The notes under the pieces are model-generated. The model searched no databases and was not told where the DNA came from. It saw only the letters and a program-made list of their open reading frames with translations. Position numbers and translations under genes: made by a program. A stretch of DNA of 64,000 bases. Source: Piliocolobus tephrosceles (Eukaryota; Chordata; Mammalia; Primates; Cercopithecidae). The stretch spans positions 47,499,648 to 47,563,647 of the forward strand of contig NC_045443.1 of the NCBI RefSeq assembly GCF_002776525.5. The letters are read 5' to 3'. Below are positions 1 through 42,207 of the stretch, in pieces. The number at the start of each line of letters is the position of its first letter. Within the stretch, counting starts at the first letter, position 1.

Positions 1-141
1 CCGGCTAGTTTTTTGTATTTTTTAGTAGAGATGGGGTTTCACCGTGTTAGCCAGGATGGTCTCGATCTCCTGACCTTGTGATCCACCCGTCTCGGCCTCC
101 CAAAGTGCTGGGATTACAGGCTTGAGCCACCGCGCCCAGCC
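1..141 (-). mobile_element. AluY-type, cut by window edge
   Basis: Right half of a minus-strand Alu ending 'ccaccgcgcccagcc'. The 'cggctagtt' and 'ggcttgagcc' forms are AluYR-like. Confidence 0.93.
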
Positions 142-330
142 CACTTTGGTCCTACTTAAGCTCAAATCCTGGTCCTCTTATTTTCTTGCTGTGAGACTTT
201 GGGATAGTTGCTTATCTACACTTCTTTCTCCTCATTTCTAAAACAGGGATAATAACACAGAGTTGTTGTGAGAATTGTAAAACACAGTATATATGGAAGC
301 ACTTTATAAATTATGAAGCAATATGCAACT
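142..330 (+). mobile_element. MIR
   Basis: Diverged MIR wording: 'gctgtgagactttggg', 'cagggataataacaca', 'gttgttgtgagaattg', 'gaagcactttataaa'. Confidence 0.75.
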
Positions 331-334
331 GTAA

Positions 335-585
335 TGATAGCCAGCATTTACTAAATACTTACTGAATGTCAGACACTGAACTAAGCCCTTTCCATATATT
401 AGCTGATTTGGTATTTGTAATAACCTTATGCGGTATGTATTATTATTACCCTTGTCTTACAGCAGGAGAATCTGAGGCTCAGAAAATGTGAGCAGCTTGC
501 ATAAAGTCACTTAGCTAATATGTAGCTAGGCTGATTTGAACCCAGACAATCTGGTAGCGGAGCTAGCCATCTTGACCACCACGCT
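335..585 (-). mobile_element. MIR, opposite orientation
   Basis: Reverse-complement MIR: 'gccagcatttactaaatact', 'attattattacccttgtctt', 'gctaggctgatttgaaccca'. It lies tail to tail with the MIR at 142-330. Confidence 0.8.
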
Positions 586-882
586 GATTCAGTGCAAAGT
601 ATTCATTCATATCTAACCTCTTATTCCTTTTACTTTTTTTGTCTCCTTTCTCCAAGCCTTGATACCCATACTTCATCCTCTGGATTCTGGCTTCCCTGGC
701 CCCAGACCCTTATTCCTCCTCTGAAATGCCCTAGGCATTGTGATTCCTGTTAGACAACGCACGTTGCTGCCAACCCATATTGCTTTAACCTATGTACATT
801 GGCCATATTTGCCAAATCAAAAAAAGAAGCATATTCATTTTTTTTTACAAAGAGCTGTAATATTTAAAATATAACTGTTCTG
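586..882. other. Unassigned intergenic/intronic sequence
   Basis: Non-repetitive, with a C/T-rich stretch at 620-720. I see no splice-flanked ORF that could be the missing last FAM186A exon. Confidence 0.5.
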
Positions 883-1195
883 GGCCGGGCGCAGTGGCTC
901 ACGCCTGTAATCCCAGCACTTTGGGAGGCTGCCGTGGGCGGATCACTTGAGGTCAGGAGTCCAAGACCAGCCTGGCCAACATGGTGAAACCCCGTCACTA
1001 CTAAAAATCCAAAAATTAACCAGGCATGGTGGCGGGCATCTGGAATCCCAACTACTCAGGAGGGTGAGGCAGGAGAATCACTTGAACCCAGGAGGCAGAG
1101 GTTGCAGATCACACCACTGCACGCCAGCCTGGGCGACACAGTGAGAACTTGTCTCAAGAATAAATAACTAAATAATAAAATAAAATAAAATAAAA
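883..1195 (+). mobile_element. Alu
   Basis: Complete, head 'ggccgggcgcagtggctc', tail grown into AATAAA-like repeats. Confidence 0.95.
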
Positions 1196-1388
1196 CAGTT
1201 CTGGAAAATTTACAATATATGTTTGACTGGGATGAGAATTTGGATTAGAATCTGATGAGAAGCCTCTCTGTACCTTCCAAAGTAGCAAGTAAACTCATCT
1301 TATAAACTAATCGACGTTGAGAGAGAAGGATATACAGATATAGAATGTTTCTAGAACCGCAGCTTGTAATATTTATTATTAGAACTCA

Positions 1389-1678
1389 GGCCAGGCATGG
1401 TGGCTTACACCTATAATCCCAACACTTTGGGAGGTCAAGGCGGGTGGATCACCTGAGGTCAGGAATTTGAAACCAGCCTGGCCAACATGGTGAAACACCA
1501 TCTCTACTAAAAATATAAAATGTAGCTGGGTGTGGTGGTGGGCACCTGTAATCCCATCTAGTCAGGAGGCTGAATCAGGAGAATTGCTTGAACCCAGGAG
1601 GTGGAGGTTGCAGCAAGTCGAAATAGTGCCACTGCACTCCCTGGGAGACAGAGCAAGACTGTCTCAAAAAAAAAAAAA
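1389..1678 (+). mobile_element. Alu
   Basis: Complete, head 'ggccaggcatggtggc', with a small deletion near the 3' end. Confidence 0.95.
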
Positions 1679-1957
1679 TGCCATTTGAAAGATGGAGGCA
1701 GAGATTGGAATTATGTGGCTACAAACTGAGGAATGCTAAGGATTGCCCAGAGCCACCACAATCTAGGAGAGAAGCATGCAACAGAATGCCCTCTCAGAGC
1801 TTCTAGAAGGAACCAACCCAGCAGACACCCTGATTTCACTAACTTCTGGCCCAGGAAAGTAATATAACATGGTGTCTCCAGGTAAATGTCATTTACAAAG
1901 CTTACCACTTTCACGTTTTTACAACATGCTGGAGAGAGGGAGCGGAAAGCAAGTTAC

Positions 1958-31460
<29,503 letters not shown>

Positions 31461-31654
31461 CTGTAAGAATAAGAAGGGGGTATGTATTAATCCTCAGTTT
31501 GAAAATAAGCTTTGGTCACCTTTCTTCTCAGAATGTCAGTGACAGTTAATTTAAAGCTATCCAATTATAGTCTTGCTAATTCTAGCTTTATTGTGAGTCT
31601 CAAATTTTCCCTCTTAAAAGAAATTCCTTTTTCTGCCCTCATCATCCTAGCAAT

Positions 31655-31855
31655 GCTATGATATAATGGAAAGAGCATTGGGTTTGAAGCCATATCTGGA
31701 TCTTAACTCTAGGTCTTTCATTAAAATGACTTTTAATAAATCACAGCATTTCTGAGCTTCCTTTGCAACCTCTGTAAAATAATGGAGATACTAAATACAC
31801 AGTTGATGTGAAGTGTATAAAATTTGTGAAAATGCTTTATAAACTGTAGCTGCTA
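31655..31855 (+). mobile_element. MIR
   Basis: 'taatggaaagagcattggg', 'tctgagcttcctttgcaacc', 'tctgtaaaataatggagata' and 'gaaaatgctttataaactg' match MIR in order. It is followed by an A/G-rich run to 31920. Confidence 0.75.
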
Positions 31856-32139
31856 AAAAAAAAAAAAGAAAGAAAAAGAAAAGAAAAGAAAGAAAGTAAA
31901 AGAAAACAGAAAAAAAAATGCAAGTTGCTTCTTTTTTCCTTTCTTACCTGGAAAACAGTTATCAGAATATGCCTCAAACATACTGTTCTTTCATTATCTC
32001 CTTTGCTCAAGAATCTTATCACTTATTAGCTTAGTACATTGAGTATATGGGGAAGAAAAAGAATTTTATCAGAAAATCTCTTTTCTTCATCACTCTATCC
32101 TAGAAATTTTTTATGGATGTAATTACTACCTCATATATG

Positions 32140-32340
32140 GCATTTGGAAATTTGTGAAATCATTTTTGGTTGTCATAATAACCGTGAGGGTGGACTACTG
32201 GCATTAAGTAGAGGGCACTAAGGAATGCTAGCCCATCCTACAGTGCAACGGACAGTATCACACAATGAAGAACTGTCTCAAATCCTGTGTGTCTTTTGAA
32301 TGTCTCACAGGACATTCATGTAGAAAAAAAAATCTATTTA
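32140..32340 (+). mobile_element. MER5A-like hAT-Charlie DNA transposon remnant
   Basis: 'catttttggttgtcataata', 'ggtggactactggcatta', 'aggaatgctagcccatccta' and 'acaatgaagaactgtc' match the MER5A core in order, with many substitutions. Confidence 0.75.
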
Positions 32341-32387
32341 TAATTATCCAAGCCTAAAACCAAATTCCTTTCAAAATCTAAACACAG

Positions 32388-32511
32388 ATGAAGATCAGTG
32401 TCTCACACCTGTAATCCGAGTGCTTTGGGAGACCAAAGTGGGAGGATCTCTGGAGGCCATGCATTCAAAACCAGCCTGGGTGACAAAGTGAGATCCTGCC
32501 TCTGAAAAAAA
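32388..32511 (+). mobile_element. Alu left-arm monomer
   Basis: Single arm ending in an A-run, FLAM-like. Confidence 0.8.
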
Positions 32512-32521
32512 AATTTTTTTT

Positions 32522-32828
32522 GACCGGTCATGGTGGCTCACGCCTGTAATCCCAGCACTCTGGGAGGCTGAGGTGGGTGGATCACTTGTGGTCAGGAGTT
32601 CAAGACCAGCCTGGCCAACATGGTGAAACCCCGTCTGTCCTAAAAATACAATAAATTAGCCAGGCATTGTGGAGGATGCCTGTAATTCCAGCTACTCGGG
32701 AAGCTGAGGCAGGAGAATGTCTTGAACCCAGGAGGTGAAGGTTGCAGTGAGCCAAGATCGCTGCACTACTGCACTCCAGCCTGGGCAACAAGAGTGAAAC
32801 TCCATCTCAAAAAAAAAAAAAAAAAAAA
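32522..32828 (+). mobile_element. Alu
   Basis: Complete, 21-base A-tail. Confidence 0.94.
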
Positions 32829-33048
32829 TTTAACACAAAGTGTTTTTTGTCCAATTTAATGATACACTGCAATTTCCAGGAATATAAATATTATGTAAAT
32901 CAATTTAAAAAGTTATTTAAAATTTCTCCAAGAAATTTTCACCATTCTGGAACACCATAGTACCAACAGCAATGCACTATTGATAAGAATATTTAGTGCC
33001 AGTACAATAAAGCTGAATTTGTATCAGCCTCCATTTGTATCTTTCATA

Positions 33049-33075
33049 TTTATTTATTTATTTATTTATTTATTT
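33049..33075. repeat. (TTTA)n
   Basis: Six or so TTTA units at the tail of a minus-strand young Alu. Confidence 0.9.
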
Positions 33076-33371
33076 TTTTTTTTTTTTTTGAGACAGAGTC
33101 TCGCTCTATCGCCCAGGCTGGAGTGCAGTGGCGCAATCTCGGCTCACTGCAAGCTCTGCCTCCCGGGTTTACGCCATTCTCCTGCCTCAGCCTCCCGAGT
33201 AGCTGGGACTACAGGCGCCCGCCATCTCGCCCGGCTAGTTTTTTGTATTTTTTAATAGAGACGGGGTTTCACCGTGTAGGCCAGGATGGTCTCGATCTCC
33301 TGACCTCGTGATCCACCCGTCTCGGCCTCCCAAAGTGCTGGGATTACAGGCTTGAGCCACCGCGCCTGGCC
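33073..33371 (-). mobile_element. AluYR-type
   Basis: Minus strand, TSD catatttattt, tail TTTA repeats. Confidence 0.95.
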
Positions 33372-33690
33372 CATATTTATTTTAATTTTACATACAGATG
33401 CAAGCCTCTGTCTACTTCTAGTGAAGTTTGACCTAGGATTTACACACTGAAATGCATGTTATTATAAATTGTTTTCCTTTTACTTATTCTCACACATATT
33501 AATTTTAAAGTATAGGTAGTTTATGAATATCATTTTATAGCAATAAAAAGAATGTTAAAAATATTTTTTAAAGGTGTAGTAAATCTGACAGTTAAGACAC
33601 TGGTTCAGCCCTTCCAACTTTATTATTCTTTCATTTTGGCTTCAGACAAACTGAACTCTCTCTCTACGCTCCTTATAATAAGAGTAAGAT
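33372..33690. other. Unassigned AT-rich sequence
   Basis: Unique or very old. It ends with the left TSD of the RPL26 pseudogene. Confidence 0.4.
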
Positions 33691-34226
33691 GAGTGTGTAG
33701 TTCTCTTCCCTTTTGTGGCCATCACCGAAGCCAGAGTGGCCGAAATGAAGTTCAATCCCTTTGTGACTTCTGATCAAAGCAAGAATCACAGAAGCATTTC
33801 AACGCACCTTCCCACATTCGCAGGAAGATTATGTCTTCCCCTCTTTCCAAAGAGCTGAGACAGAAGTACAACGTGCGATCCATGCCCATCCGAAAGGATG
33901 ATGAAGTTCAGGTTGTGTGAGGACACTATAAAGGTCAGCAAATGGGCAAAGTAGTCCAGGTTTACGGGAAGAAATATGTTATCTGCACTGAACGGGTGCA
34001 GCGGGAAAAAGCTAATGGCACAACTGTCCATGTGGGTACTCGCCAAAGCAAGGTGGTTCTCACTAGGCTAAAACTGGACAAAGACCGCAAAATGATCCTT
34101 GAACAAAAAGCCAAATCTCGCCAACTAGGACAGGAAAAGAGCAAATACAAGGAAGAAACAATTGAGAAGATGCAGGAATAAAGTAATCTTATATACGAGC
34201 TTTGATTAAAACTTAAAACCAAAAAA
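33691..34226 (+). pseudogene. RPL26P: RPL26 processed pseudogene
   Basis: This is an intronless copy of the ribosomal protein L26 mRNA: a 5' UTR beginning near 'ttctcttcccttttgtggcc', ATG at about 33748 (MKFNPFVTSD), coding sequence ending KYKEETIEKMQE then TAA at 34179-34181, a short 3' UTR and an A-rich tail. It is dead. A one-base deletion near 33794 (after SKN) shifts the frame, and an Arg codon has become TGA at about 33918. The last 79 codons remain open. It is flanked by 11-bp direct repeats, aagagtaagat, at 33680-33690 and 34227-34237, the mark of L1-mediated insertion. Full-length RPL26 is 145 residues. Confidence 0.93.
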
Positions 34227-34813
34227 AAGAGTAAGATTTGGATTTTGCCAACCAAATCATCATGCAAAATGAGTATTCTGATGTTAGGTGTATCTGCTGC
34301 TACAGCCAATAATAATTTAAGTCAGGAACATAGGAGAGCCAAGGCAAAGTTTGCTAAGCCAAATGATGAAGAATAACATTACAAGCTAACACATAGCACA
34401 GTAATCAAGGAAAAAATACTACCAACTCCTTATAAATTCTCCCAGAAAAATGAAAAGGAAAAAATACTTCCCAACTCATCCTTTGAGACCAATGTATACT
34501 GAAGACAGACAAAGGCACTACAAAATAAGAAAACTAAATACAAACACCTGATGAATATTGATACAGAAAACCTTACCAAAATACTAGCAAACAGAATTCA
34601 ACAGCACATTAAAAGGATTATACACCATGATCAAGTGAGATTTATTTCTAGAATGCAGGGATGGTTAAATATATGTAAATCAATCAATGCAATGTGCCAA
34701 ATTAACAGAATGACAGAAAAAAAAACACATATGATCATCACAATTGATTTAGAAAAAGCATTTGACAAAATTTAACACCCTTGCATGATAAAAAAAAAAA
34801 AAAATACAAAAGA

Positions 34814-35112
34814 GGCTGGGCACAGTAGCTCATGCCCGTAATCCCAGCACTTTGAGAGGCCAAGACAGAAGTTTCACTTTAGTCCAGGAGTTAAAGACCA
34901 GCCTGAGCAACAAGGTGAAACCCTGGCTCTACAAAAAATAAAAAATATCAGCCAGGTATGGTGGCGTGTGCTTATAGTTACAGCTAGTCAGGAGGCTGAG
35001 GTAGGAGGATTACTTGAACCTGGGAAGTCAAGGCTGCAGTGAGCCATGATTGTGCCACTGCACTCCAGCCTTGGTGACAGAGTGAGCCCCTGTCTTAACA
35101 CGAACAAAAACA
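34814..35112 (+). mobile_element. Alu in L1
   Basis: Old, complete. Confidence 0.92.
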
Positions 35113-35644
35113 CACACTAAAGAAACTAGAAATAGAAGAAAACTTCTTCAACATAATAAAGGCCATATACGAAAAGCCCGCAGATTATAATATACTCAAT
35201 AGTGAAAGACTGCAAGTTTTTCTCCAAGATTAGGAACAAGGCAAGGAGGCCCACTTTCACCATCTATCTAACCTAGTATTGGAAGTCCTAGATACCACAA
35301 TTAAGCAAGAGAAAGAAATAAAAGGCACACAATTTAGAAAGGGAAAAGTAAAATCATCTCTGTTCACAGATAACATGATCTTAAATTGTAGAAACCCTAC
35401 ATATGTAGAAAGCTCTATATACGTAGAAAGCCCTAAGGCTTACCCCCCTGTGCTCATGCGCGTGCACACACACATACACACACGAACACACTACTAGAAC
35501 AATAAATTCAGCAAAGTTGTAGGGTAAAAAATACATACAAATCAGTCACATTGCTAACTACACTAACGCTGAGCAATATGAAAAATAAATTAAGAAAACA
35601 ATGCCATTTATAATAGCATCAAAAATAATAATGTATTTAGAAAT

Positions 35645-35928
35645 TGCAGCTCACACCTGTAATCCCAACACTTTGGAAGGCCAAGACAGGTGGATCACCT
35701 GAGGTTGGGAGTTCAAGACCAGTCTGGCCAACATGGTGAAACACTGTCTCTAAAAACATACAAAAATTATTCAGGTATGATGGTGGGTGCTTGTTGTCCC
35801 AGCTACTTGGGAGGCTGAGGTGGGAGAATCACTTGAACCTGGGAAGCAGAGGTTGCAGTGAGCTGAGATTGCGCCACTGCACTCCAGCCTGGGTAACAGA
35901 GAGAGACTCTGTCTCAAAAATAATAATA
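35645..35928 (+). mobile_element. Alu, head-truncated, in L1
   Basis: Starts at 'gcagctcacacctgtaatcc'. TSD aaaaataataat. Confidence 0.92.
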
Positions 35929-35929
35929 C

Positions 35930-36220
35930 TGAGAGGCCAAGACAGGTGGATCACTTGAGGTCAGAAGTTTGGGACCAGCCTGGCCAACATGGTGAAACCC
36001 TGTCTTTACTAAAAATACAAAAATTAGCCAGCACAGTGGCAGGCACCTATAATCCCAGCTACTCAGGAGGCTGAGGCAGGAGAATTGCTTGCACCCAGGA
36101 TGTGGAGCTTGCAGTGAGCTACGATCACACCACCGCACTCCAGCCAGGGCAACAGAGCAAGACTCCATCTCAAAAATAAATAAATAAATAAAAATGTAAA
36201 ATAATAATAATAATAAATTT
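35930..36220 (+). mobile_element. Alu, head-truncated, in L1
   Basis: Starts at 'gagaggccaagacaggtgga'. The same AATAAT-type target as the previous one. Confidence 0.9.
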
Positions 36221-36863
36221 AGAAATAAACATATCCAAGGAGGTAAAAGACTTGTATACTTGTTGTTTTCACTACAAAATGTTACTGAGAGAAATTAAAG
36301 AAAACACAAGTAAATTGAAAGATATCCCATGTTTATGGATTGGAATATTTAATGCTGTTAAGATGTCAATACTACCCAAACCAATCTACAGATTAATACA
36401 ATCCCTATCAAAATCCCAATGGCATTTGTTTTGTTTTGTTTTGTTTTTGCAGCAATAGAAAAATTCATCCTAAAATTTACATGGAATCTGAAGGGACCCT
36501 GAATGGCTGAAACAATCTTGAAAAAGAAAAATGAAGTTGGAGATCCCCATTTTCTGATTTCAAATTTATTCCAAAGCTACATTAATCAAAATAATGTGGT
36601 ACAGGCATAAAGACAGACATGTAACCTCATAGAATAGAATAAAGAGCGCATAAATAAACGCCAAGTTAACAGTAGGTGTATAGTATAGTGTATTCATAGC
36701 ATAAGGTCAAATTATTTTCCAGAAGTTTGCTAAGGCCATCCAATGAGGAAAGGACAGTCTTTTAAAGAAAAAAAAACACACAAATGTTGGTGGGAAAACT
36801 GAATATCTACTTATGAAAGAATGGAGTTGGATCCTTACCTTATATCATATAAAAAATTTAACT

Positions 36864-39800
36864 GCAATTTGCCAGTCTGTGTCTTTTAATTGGACCATTT
36901 AGTCCATTTACATTTAAGGTTAATATTGTTATGTGTGAACCTGATCCTGTCATTGTGATATCAGCTGGTTATTTTGCTCGTTAGTTGAAGACCCATCAGT
37001 TTGCTGTATTCAGGAGACCCATCTCACATGCAGAGACACACGTAGGCTCAAAATAAAGGAATGGAGGAAGATCTACCAAGCAAATGGAGAACAAAAAAAA
37101 GCATGGGTTGCAATCCTAGTCTCTGACAGACTTTAAACCATCGAAGATCAAAGGAGACAAGGAAGGCCATTACGTAATAGTGAAGGGATCAATTCAACAG
37201 GAAGAGCTAACTATCCTAAATATATATGCACCCAATACAGGAGCACCCAGATTCATAAAGCAAGTCCTTAGAGACTTACAAAGAGACTTAGACTCCCATA
37301 CAATAATAATGGAAGACTTCAACACCCCACTGTCAACATTAGACAGATCAACGAGACAGAAAGTTAACAAGGATATCCAGGAATTGAACTCAACTCTGCA
37401 CCAAGGGGACCTAATAGACATCTACAGAACTCTCCACCCCAAATCAACAGAATATACATTCTTCTCAGCACCACATCTCACTTATTCCAAAATTGACCAC
37501 ATAGTTGGAAGTAAAACACTCCTCAGCAAATGTAAAAGAAGAGAAATTATAACAAACTGTCTCTCAGACCACAGTGCAATCAAACTAGAACTCAGGACTA
37601 AGAAACTCAATCAAAACTGCTCAACTACATGGAAACTGAACAACCTGCTCCTGAATGACTACTGGGTACATAACGAAATGAAGGCAGAAATAAAGATGTT
37701 CTTTGAAACCAATGAGAACAAAGATACAACATACCAGAATCTCTGGGACACATTTAAAGCAGTGTGTAGAGGGAAATTTATAGCACTAAATGCCCACAAG
37801 AGAAAGCTGGAAAGATCTAAAATTGACACCCTAACATCACAATTAAAAGAACTAGAGAAGCAAGACCAAACACATTCAAAAGCTAGCAGAAGGCAAGAAA
37901 TAACTAAGATCAGAGCAGAACTGAAGGAGATAGAGACACAAAAAACCCTCCAAAAACTCAGTGAATCCAGGAGCTAGTTTTTTGAAAAGATCAACAAAAT
38001 TGATAGACCGCTAGCAAGACTAATGAAGAAGAAAAGAGAGAAGAATCAAATAGATGCAATAAAAAATGATAAAGGGGATATCACCACCGACCCCACAGAA
38101 ATACAAACTACCATCAGAGAATACTATAAACACTTCTACACAAATAAACTAGAAAACCTAGAAGAAATGGATAATTTCCTGAACACTTACACTCTCCCAA
38201 GACTAAACCAGGAAGAAGTTGAATCCCTGAATAGACTGATAGCAGGCTCTGAAATTGAGGCAATCATTAATAGCCTACCAACCAAAAAAAGTCCAGGACC
38301 AGACGGATTCACAGCCGAATTCTACTGGAGGTACAAGGAGGAGCTGGGACCGTTCCTTCTGAAACTATTCCAATCAATAGAAAAAGAGGGAATCCTCCCT
38401 AACTCATTTGATGAGGCCAACATCATCCTGATACCAAAGCCTGGCAGAGACATAACAAAAAAAGAGAATTTTAGACCAATATCCCTGATGAACATTGATG
38501 CAGAAATCCTCAATAAAATACTGGCAAACTGAATCCAGCAGCACATCAAAAAGCTTATCCACCATGATCAAGTGGGCCTCATCCCTGGAATGCAAGGCTG
38601 GTTCAACATACGAAAATCGATAAATGTAAACCAGCATATAAACAGAACCAAAGACAAAAACCACATGATTATCTCAATAGATGCAGAAAAGGCCTTTGAC
38701 AAAATTCAACAGCCCTTCATGCTAAAAACTCTCAATAAATTCGGTATTGATGGAAAGTATCTCAAAATAATAAGAGCTATTTATGACAAACCCACAGCCA
38801 ATATCATACTGAATGGGCAAAAACTGGAAGCATTCCCTTTGAAAACTGGCACAAGACAGGGATGCCCTCTCTCACCACTCCTATTCAACATAGTGTTGGA
38901 AGTTCTGGCTAGGGCAATCAGGCAAGAGAAAGAAATAAAGGATATTCAGTTAGGAAAAGAAGAAGTCAAATTGTCCCTGTTTGCAGATGACATGATTGTA
39001 TATTTAGAAAATCCCATCATCTCAGCCCAAAATCTCCTTAAGCTGATAAGCAACTTCAGCAAAGTCTCAGGATACAAAATTGATGTGCAAAAATCACAAG
39101 CATTCTTATACACCAGTAACAGACAAACAGAGAGCCAAATCATGAATGAACTTCCAGCCGGGCGCAGTGGCTCAAGCCTGTAATCCCAGCACTTTGGGAG
39201 GCCGAGACGGGCGGATCACGAGGTCAGGAGATCGAGACCATCCTGGCTAACACGGTGAAACCCCGTCTCTACTAAAAATACAAAAAACTAGCCGGGCGAG
39301 GTGTCAGGCGCCTGTAGTCCCAGCTACTCGGGAGGCTGAGGCAGGAGAATGGCGTGAACCCGGGAGGCGGAGCTTGCAGTGAGCTGAGATCCGGCCACTG
39401 CACTCCAGCCTGGGTGACAGAGTGAGACTCTGTCTCAAAAAAAAAAAAAAGGAAAAAAAAAATGAATGAACTTCCATTCATAATTGCTTCAAAGAGAATA
39501 AAATACCTAGGAATCCAACTTACAAAGGATGAAAAGGACCTCTTCAAGGAGAACTACAAACCACTGCTCAGTGAAATAAAAGAGGACATGAGGACACAAA
39601 CAAATGGAAGAACATACCATGCTCATGGATAGGAAGAATCGATATCGTGAAAATGGCCATACTGCCCAAGGTAATTAATTTATAGATTCAATGCCATTCC
39701 CATCAAGGTACCAATGACTTTCTTCACAGAATTGGAAAAAACTGCTTTAAAGTTCATATGGAACCAAAAAAGACCGTGCATTGCCAAGACAATCCTAAGC

Positions 39801-41265
39801 CAAAAGAACAAAGCTGGAGGCATCATGCTACCTGACTTCAAACTATACTACAAGGCTACAGTAACCAAAACAGCATGGTACTGGTACCAAAACAGAGATA
39901 TACACCAATGGAACAGAACAGAGCCCTCAGAAATAATACCACACATCTACAGCCATCTGATCTTTGACAAACCTGACAAAAACAAGAAATGGGGAAAGGA
40001 TTCCCTATTTAATAAATGGTGCTGGGAAAATTGGCTAGCCATAAGTAGAAAGCTGAAACTGGATCCTTTCCTTACTCCTTATACGAAAATTAATTCAAGA
40101 TGGATTAGAGACTTAAATGTTAGACCTAAAACCATAAAAACCCTAGAAGAAAACCTAGGTAATACCATTCAGGATATAGGCATGGGCAAGGACTTCATGT
40201 CTAAAATACCAAAAGCAATGGCAACAAAAGCCAAAATTGACAAATGGGATCTAATTAAACTAAAGAGCTTCTGCACAGCAAAAGAAACTACCATCAGAGT
40301 GAACAGGCAACCTACAGAATGGGAGAAAAGTTTTGCAATCTACTCATCTGACAAAGGGCTAATATCCAGAACCTACAAAGAACTCAAACAAATTTACGAG
40401 AAAAAACAAACAACCCCATCAAAAAGTGGGCAAAGGATATGAACAGACATTTCTCAAAAGAAGACATGCATACAGCCCACAGACACATGAAAAAATGCTC
40501 GTCATCGCTGGCCATCAGAGAAATGCAAATCAAAACCACAGTGAAATACCATCTCACACCAGTTAGAATGGCAATCATTAAAAAGTCAGGAAACAACAGG
40601 TGCTGGAGAGGATGTGGAGACATAGGAACACTTTTACACTGTTGGTGGGATTGTAAACTGGTTCAACCATTGTAGAAAACAGTATGGCGATTCCTCAAGG
40701 ATCTAGAACTAGAAATACCATATGATCCAGCCATCCCATTACTGGGTCTATACCCAAAGGATTATAAATCATGCTGCTATAAAGACACATGCACATGTAT
40801 GTTTATTGCGTCACTATTCACAATAGCAAAGTCTTGGAATCAACCCAAATGTCCATCAGTGACAGACTGGATTAAGAAAATGTGGCACATATACACCATG
40901 GAATACTATGCAGCCATAAAAAAAGATGAGTTCATGTCCTTTGTAGGGACATGGATGCAGCTGGAAACCATCATTCTCAGCAAACTATCGCAAGAACAGA
41001 AAACCAAACACCGCATGTTCTCACTCATAGGTGGGAATTGAACAATGAGATCACTTGGACTCTGGAAGTGGAACATCACACACTGGGGCCCATTATGGGG
41101 AGAGGGGAGAGGAGAGGGATGGCATTGGGAGTTATACCTGATGTAAATGACGAGTTGATTGGTGCTGACGAGTTGATGGGTGCAGCACACCAACATGGCA
41201 CAAGTATACATATGTAACAAACCTGCACATTGTGCACATGTACCCTAGAACTTAAAGTATAATAA
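36864..41265 (+). mobile_element. Younger L1 (L1PA-like), 5'-truncated and 5'-inverted
   Basis: The plus-strand part (about 36983-41265) runs from the endonuclease domain of ORF2 through reverse transcriptase (LFADDMIVY-type catalytic motif encoded near 38980) and the Cys-rich end, to a 3' UTR and A-rich tail. The first ~120 bp (36864-36982) are inverted and carry the ORF2 start region, which immediately precedes the forward part in a normal L1: a twin-priming inversion. ORF2 is inactivated by stops at about 37129, 37975 (Trp to TAG) and 38530 (Arg to TGA), frame damage near 39590 and an Alu at 39157-39461. Near-identical 13-bp flanks (aaaaaatttaact/aaaaaaattaact) lie at 36851-36863 and 41266-41278. 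Confidence 0.9.
39157..39461 (+). mobile_element. AluYR-type inserted in the younger L1
   Basis: TSD atgaatgaacttcca at 39142-39156 and 39462-39476, a clean 15-bp duplication inside L1 ORF2. Confidence 0.97.
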
Positions 41266-41419
41266 AAAAAAATTAACTCAAAATAGATTAAAGACCGAAT
41301 ACTTATAAAATGCTTAGAAGAAAACATAGGAGAAAGGCTTCATGGCATTGGATTTGGCAATGATTTCTTGGACATGACACAAAATCACATGCAATAAAAG
41401 TAAAAATAGATAAATGGAC

Positions 41420-41719
41420 TGGGCACAGTGGCTCACACCTGTAATCCCAGCACTTTGGGAAGCTGAGGCAGGCAGATCACGAGGTCAGGAGATTGAGACC
41501 ATCCTGGCTAACATGGTGAAACCCCATCTCTACTAAAAATACAAAAAAATTTAGCCAGGCACGGTGGCAGGTGCCTGTAGACCCAGCTACTTGGGAGGCT
41601 GAGGCAGGAGAATTACTTGAACTTGGGAGGCAGAGGTTGCAGTGAGCTGAGATCCCGCCACTGCATGCCAGCCTGGGCAACAGAGTGAGACTCCATCTCA
41701 AAAAAAAAAAAAAAAAAAA
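41420..41719 (+). mobile_element. Alu in old L1
   Basis: TSD gataaatggact. Confidence 0.94.
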
Positions 41720-41902
41720 GATAAATGGACTGTATCAAAGTTAAAAACATTTGTTTGTCAAAGGACAAAATCAACAGATTGAAAAGTCAACCTAGGAAAT
41801 GGGAGAAAATATTTGCAAATTGTATATCCAGTAAGGGTTAATATCCACAATATATAAATAATGTGTACAAAATCAATGTCAAAAAAAAAAAAAAATCAAA
41901 TA

Positions 41903-42207
41903 GGCTGCACACTGGTGGGTCACCCCTGTAATCCCGGGACTTTGGGAAGCTGAGGTGGGCAGATCAGTTGAAGTCAGGAGTTTGAGACCAGCCTGGCCAA
42001 CATGGTGAAACCCCGTCCCTACAAAATGCAAAAATTAGCCAGGCATGGTGGCGCACTCCTGGAATCCCAGCTACTCGGGTGTCTGAGGCACAGGAATCAC
42101 TTGAGCCTGGGAGGTAGAGGTTGCAGTGAGCTGAGATTGTGCCAGTGCACTTCAGCCTAGGCGACAGAGAGACACTGCATACCCCCCAAAAAACAAAAAC
42201 AAAAACC
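41903..42207 (+). mobile_element. Alu in old L1
   Basis: Diverged copy. Confidence 0.92.

Noticed and set aside
1711..1914. Minus-strand open frame after the 1958-2150 exon as the terminal exon
   Set aside because: It lies directly downstream of the exon's donor without its own clear acceptor, and its composition (Trp/Leu-rich) looks like intron read-through.
31940..32022. Possible further FAM186A exon ending VFQ with donor CAG|gtaagaa, in phase with the 31460 exon
   Set aside because: The acceptor is poor, in-frame stops sit just before it, and the encoded text does not resemble the FAM186B segment expected upstream. Kept only as a weak alternative.
37180..40442. Long open frames resembling a functional L1 ORF2
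   Set aside because: Several stops, frame damage, a 5' inversion and an Alu insertion make the element dead.
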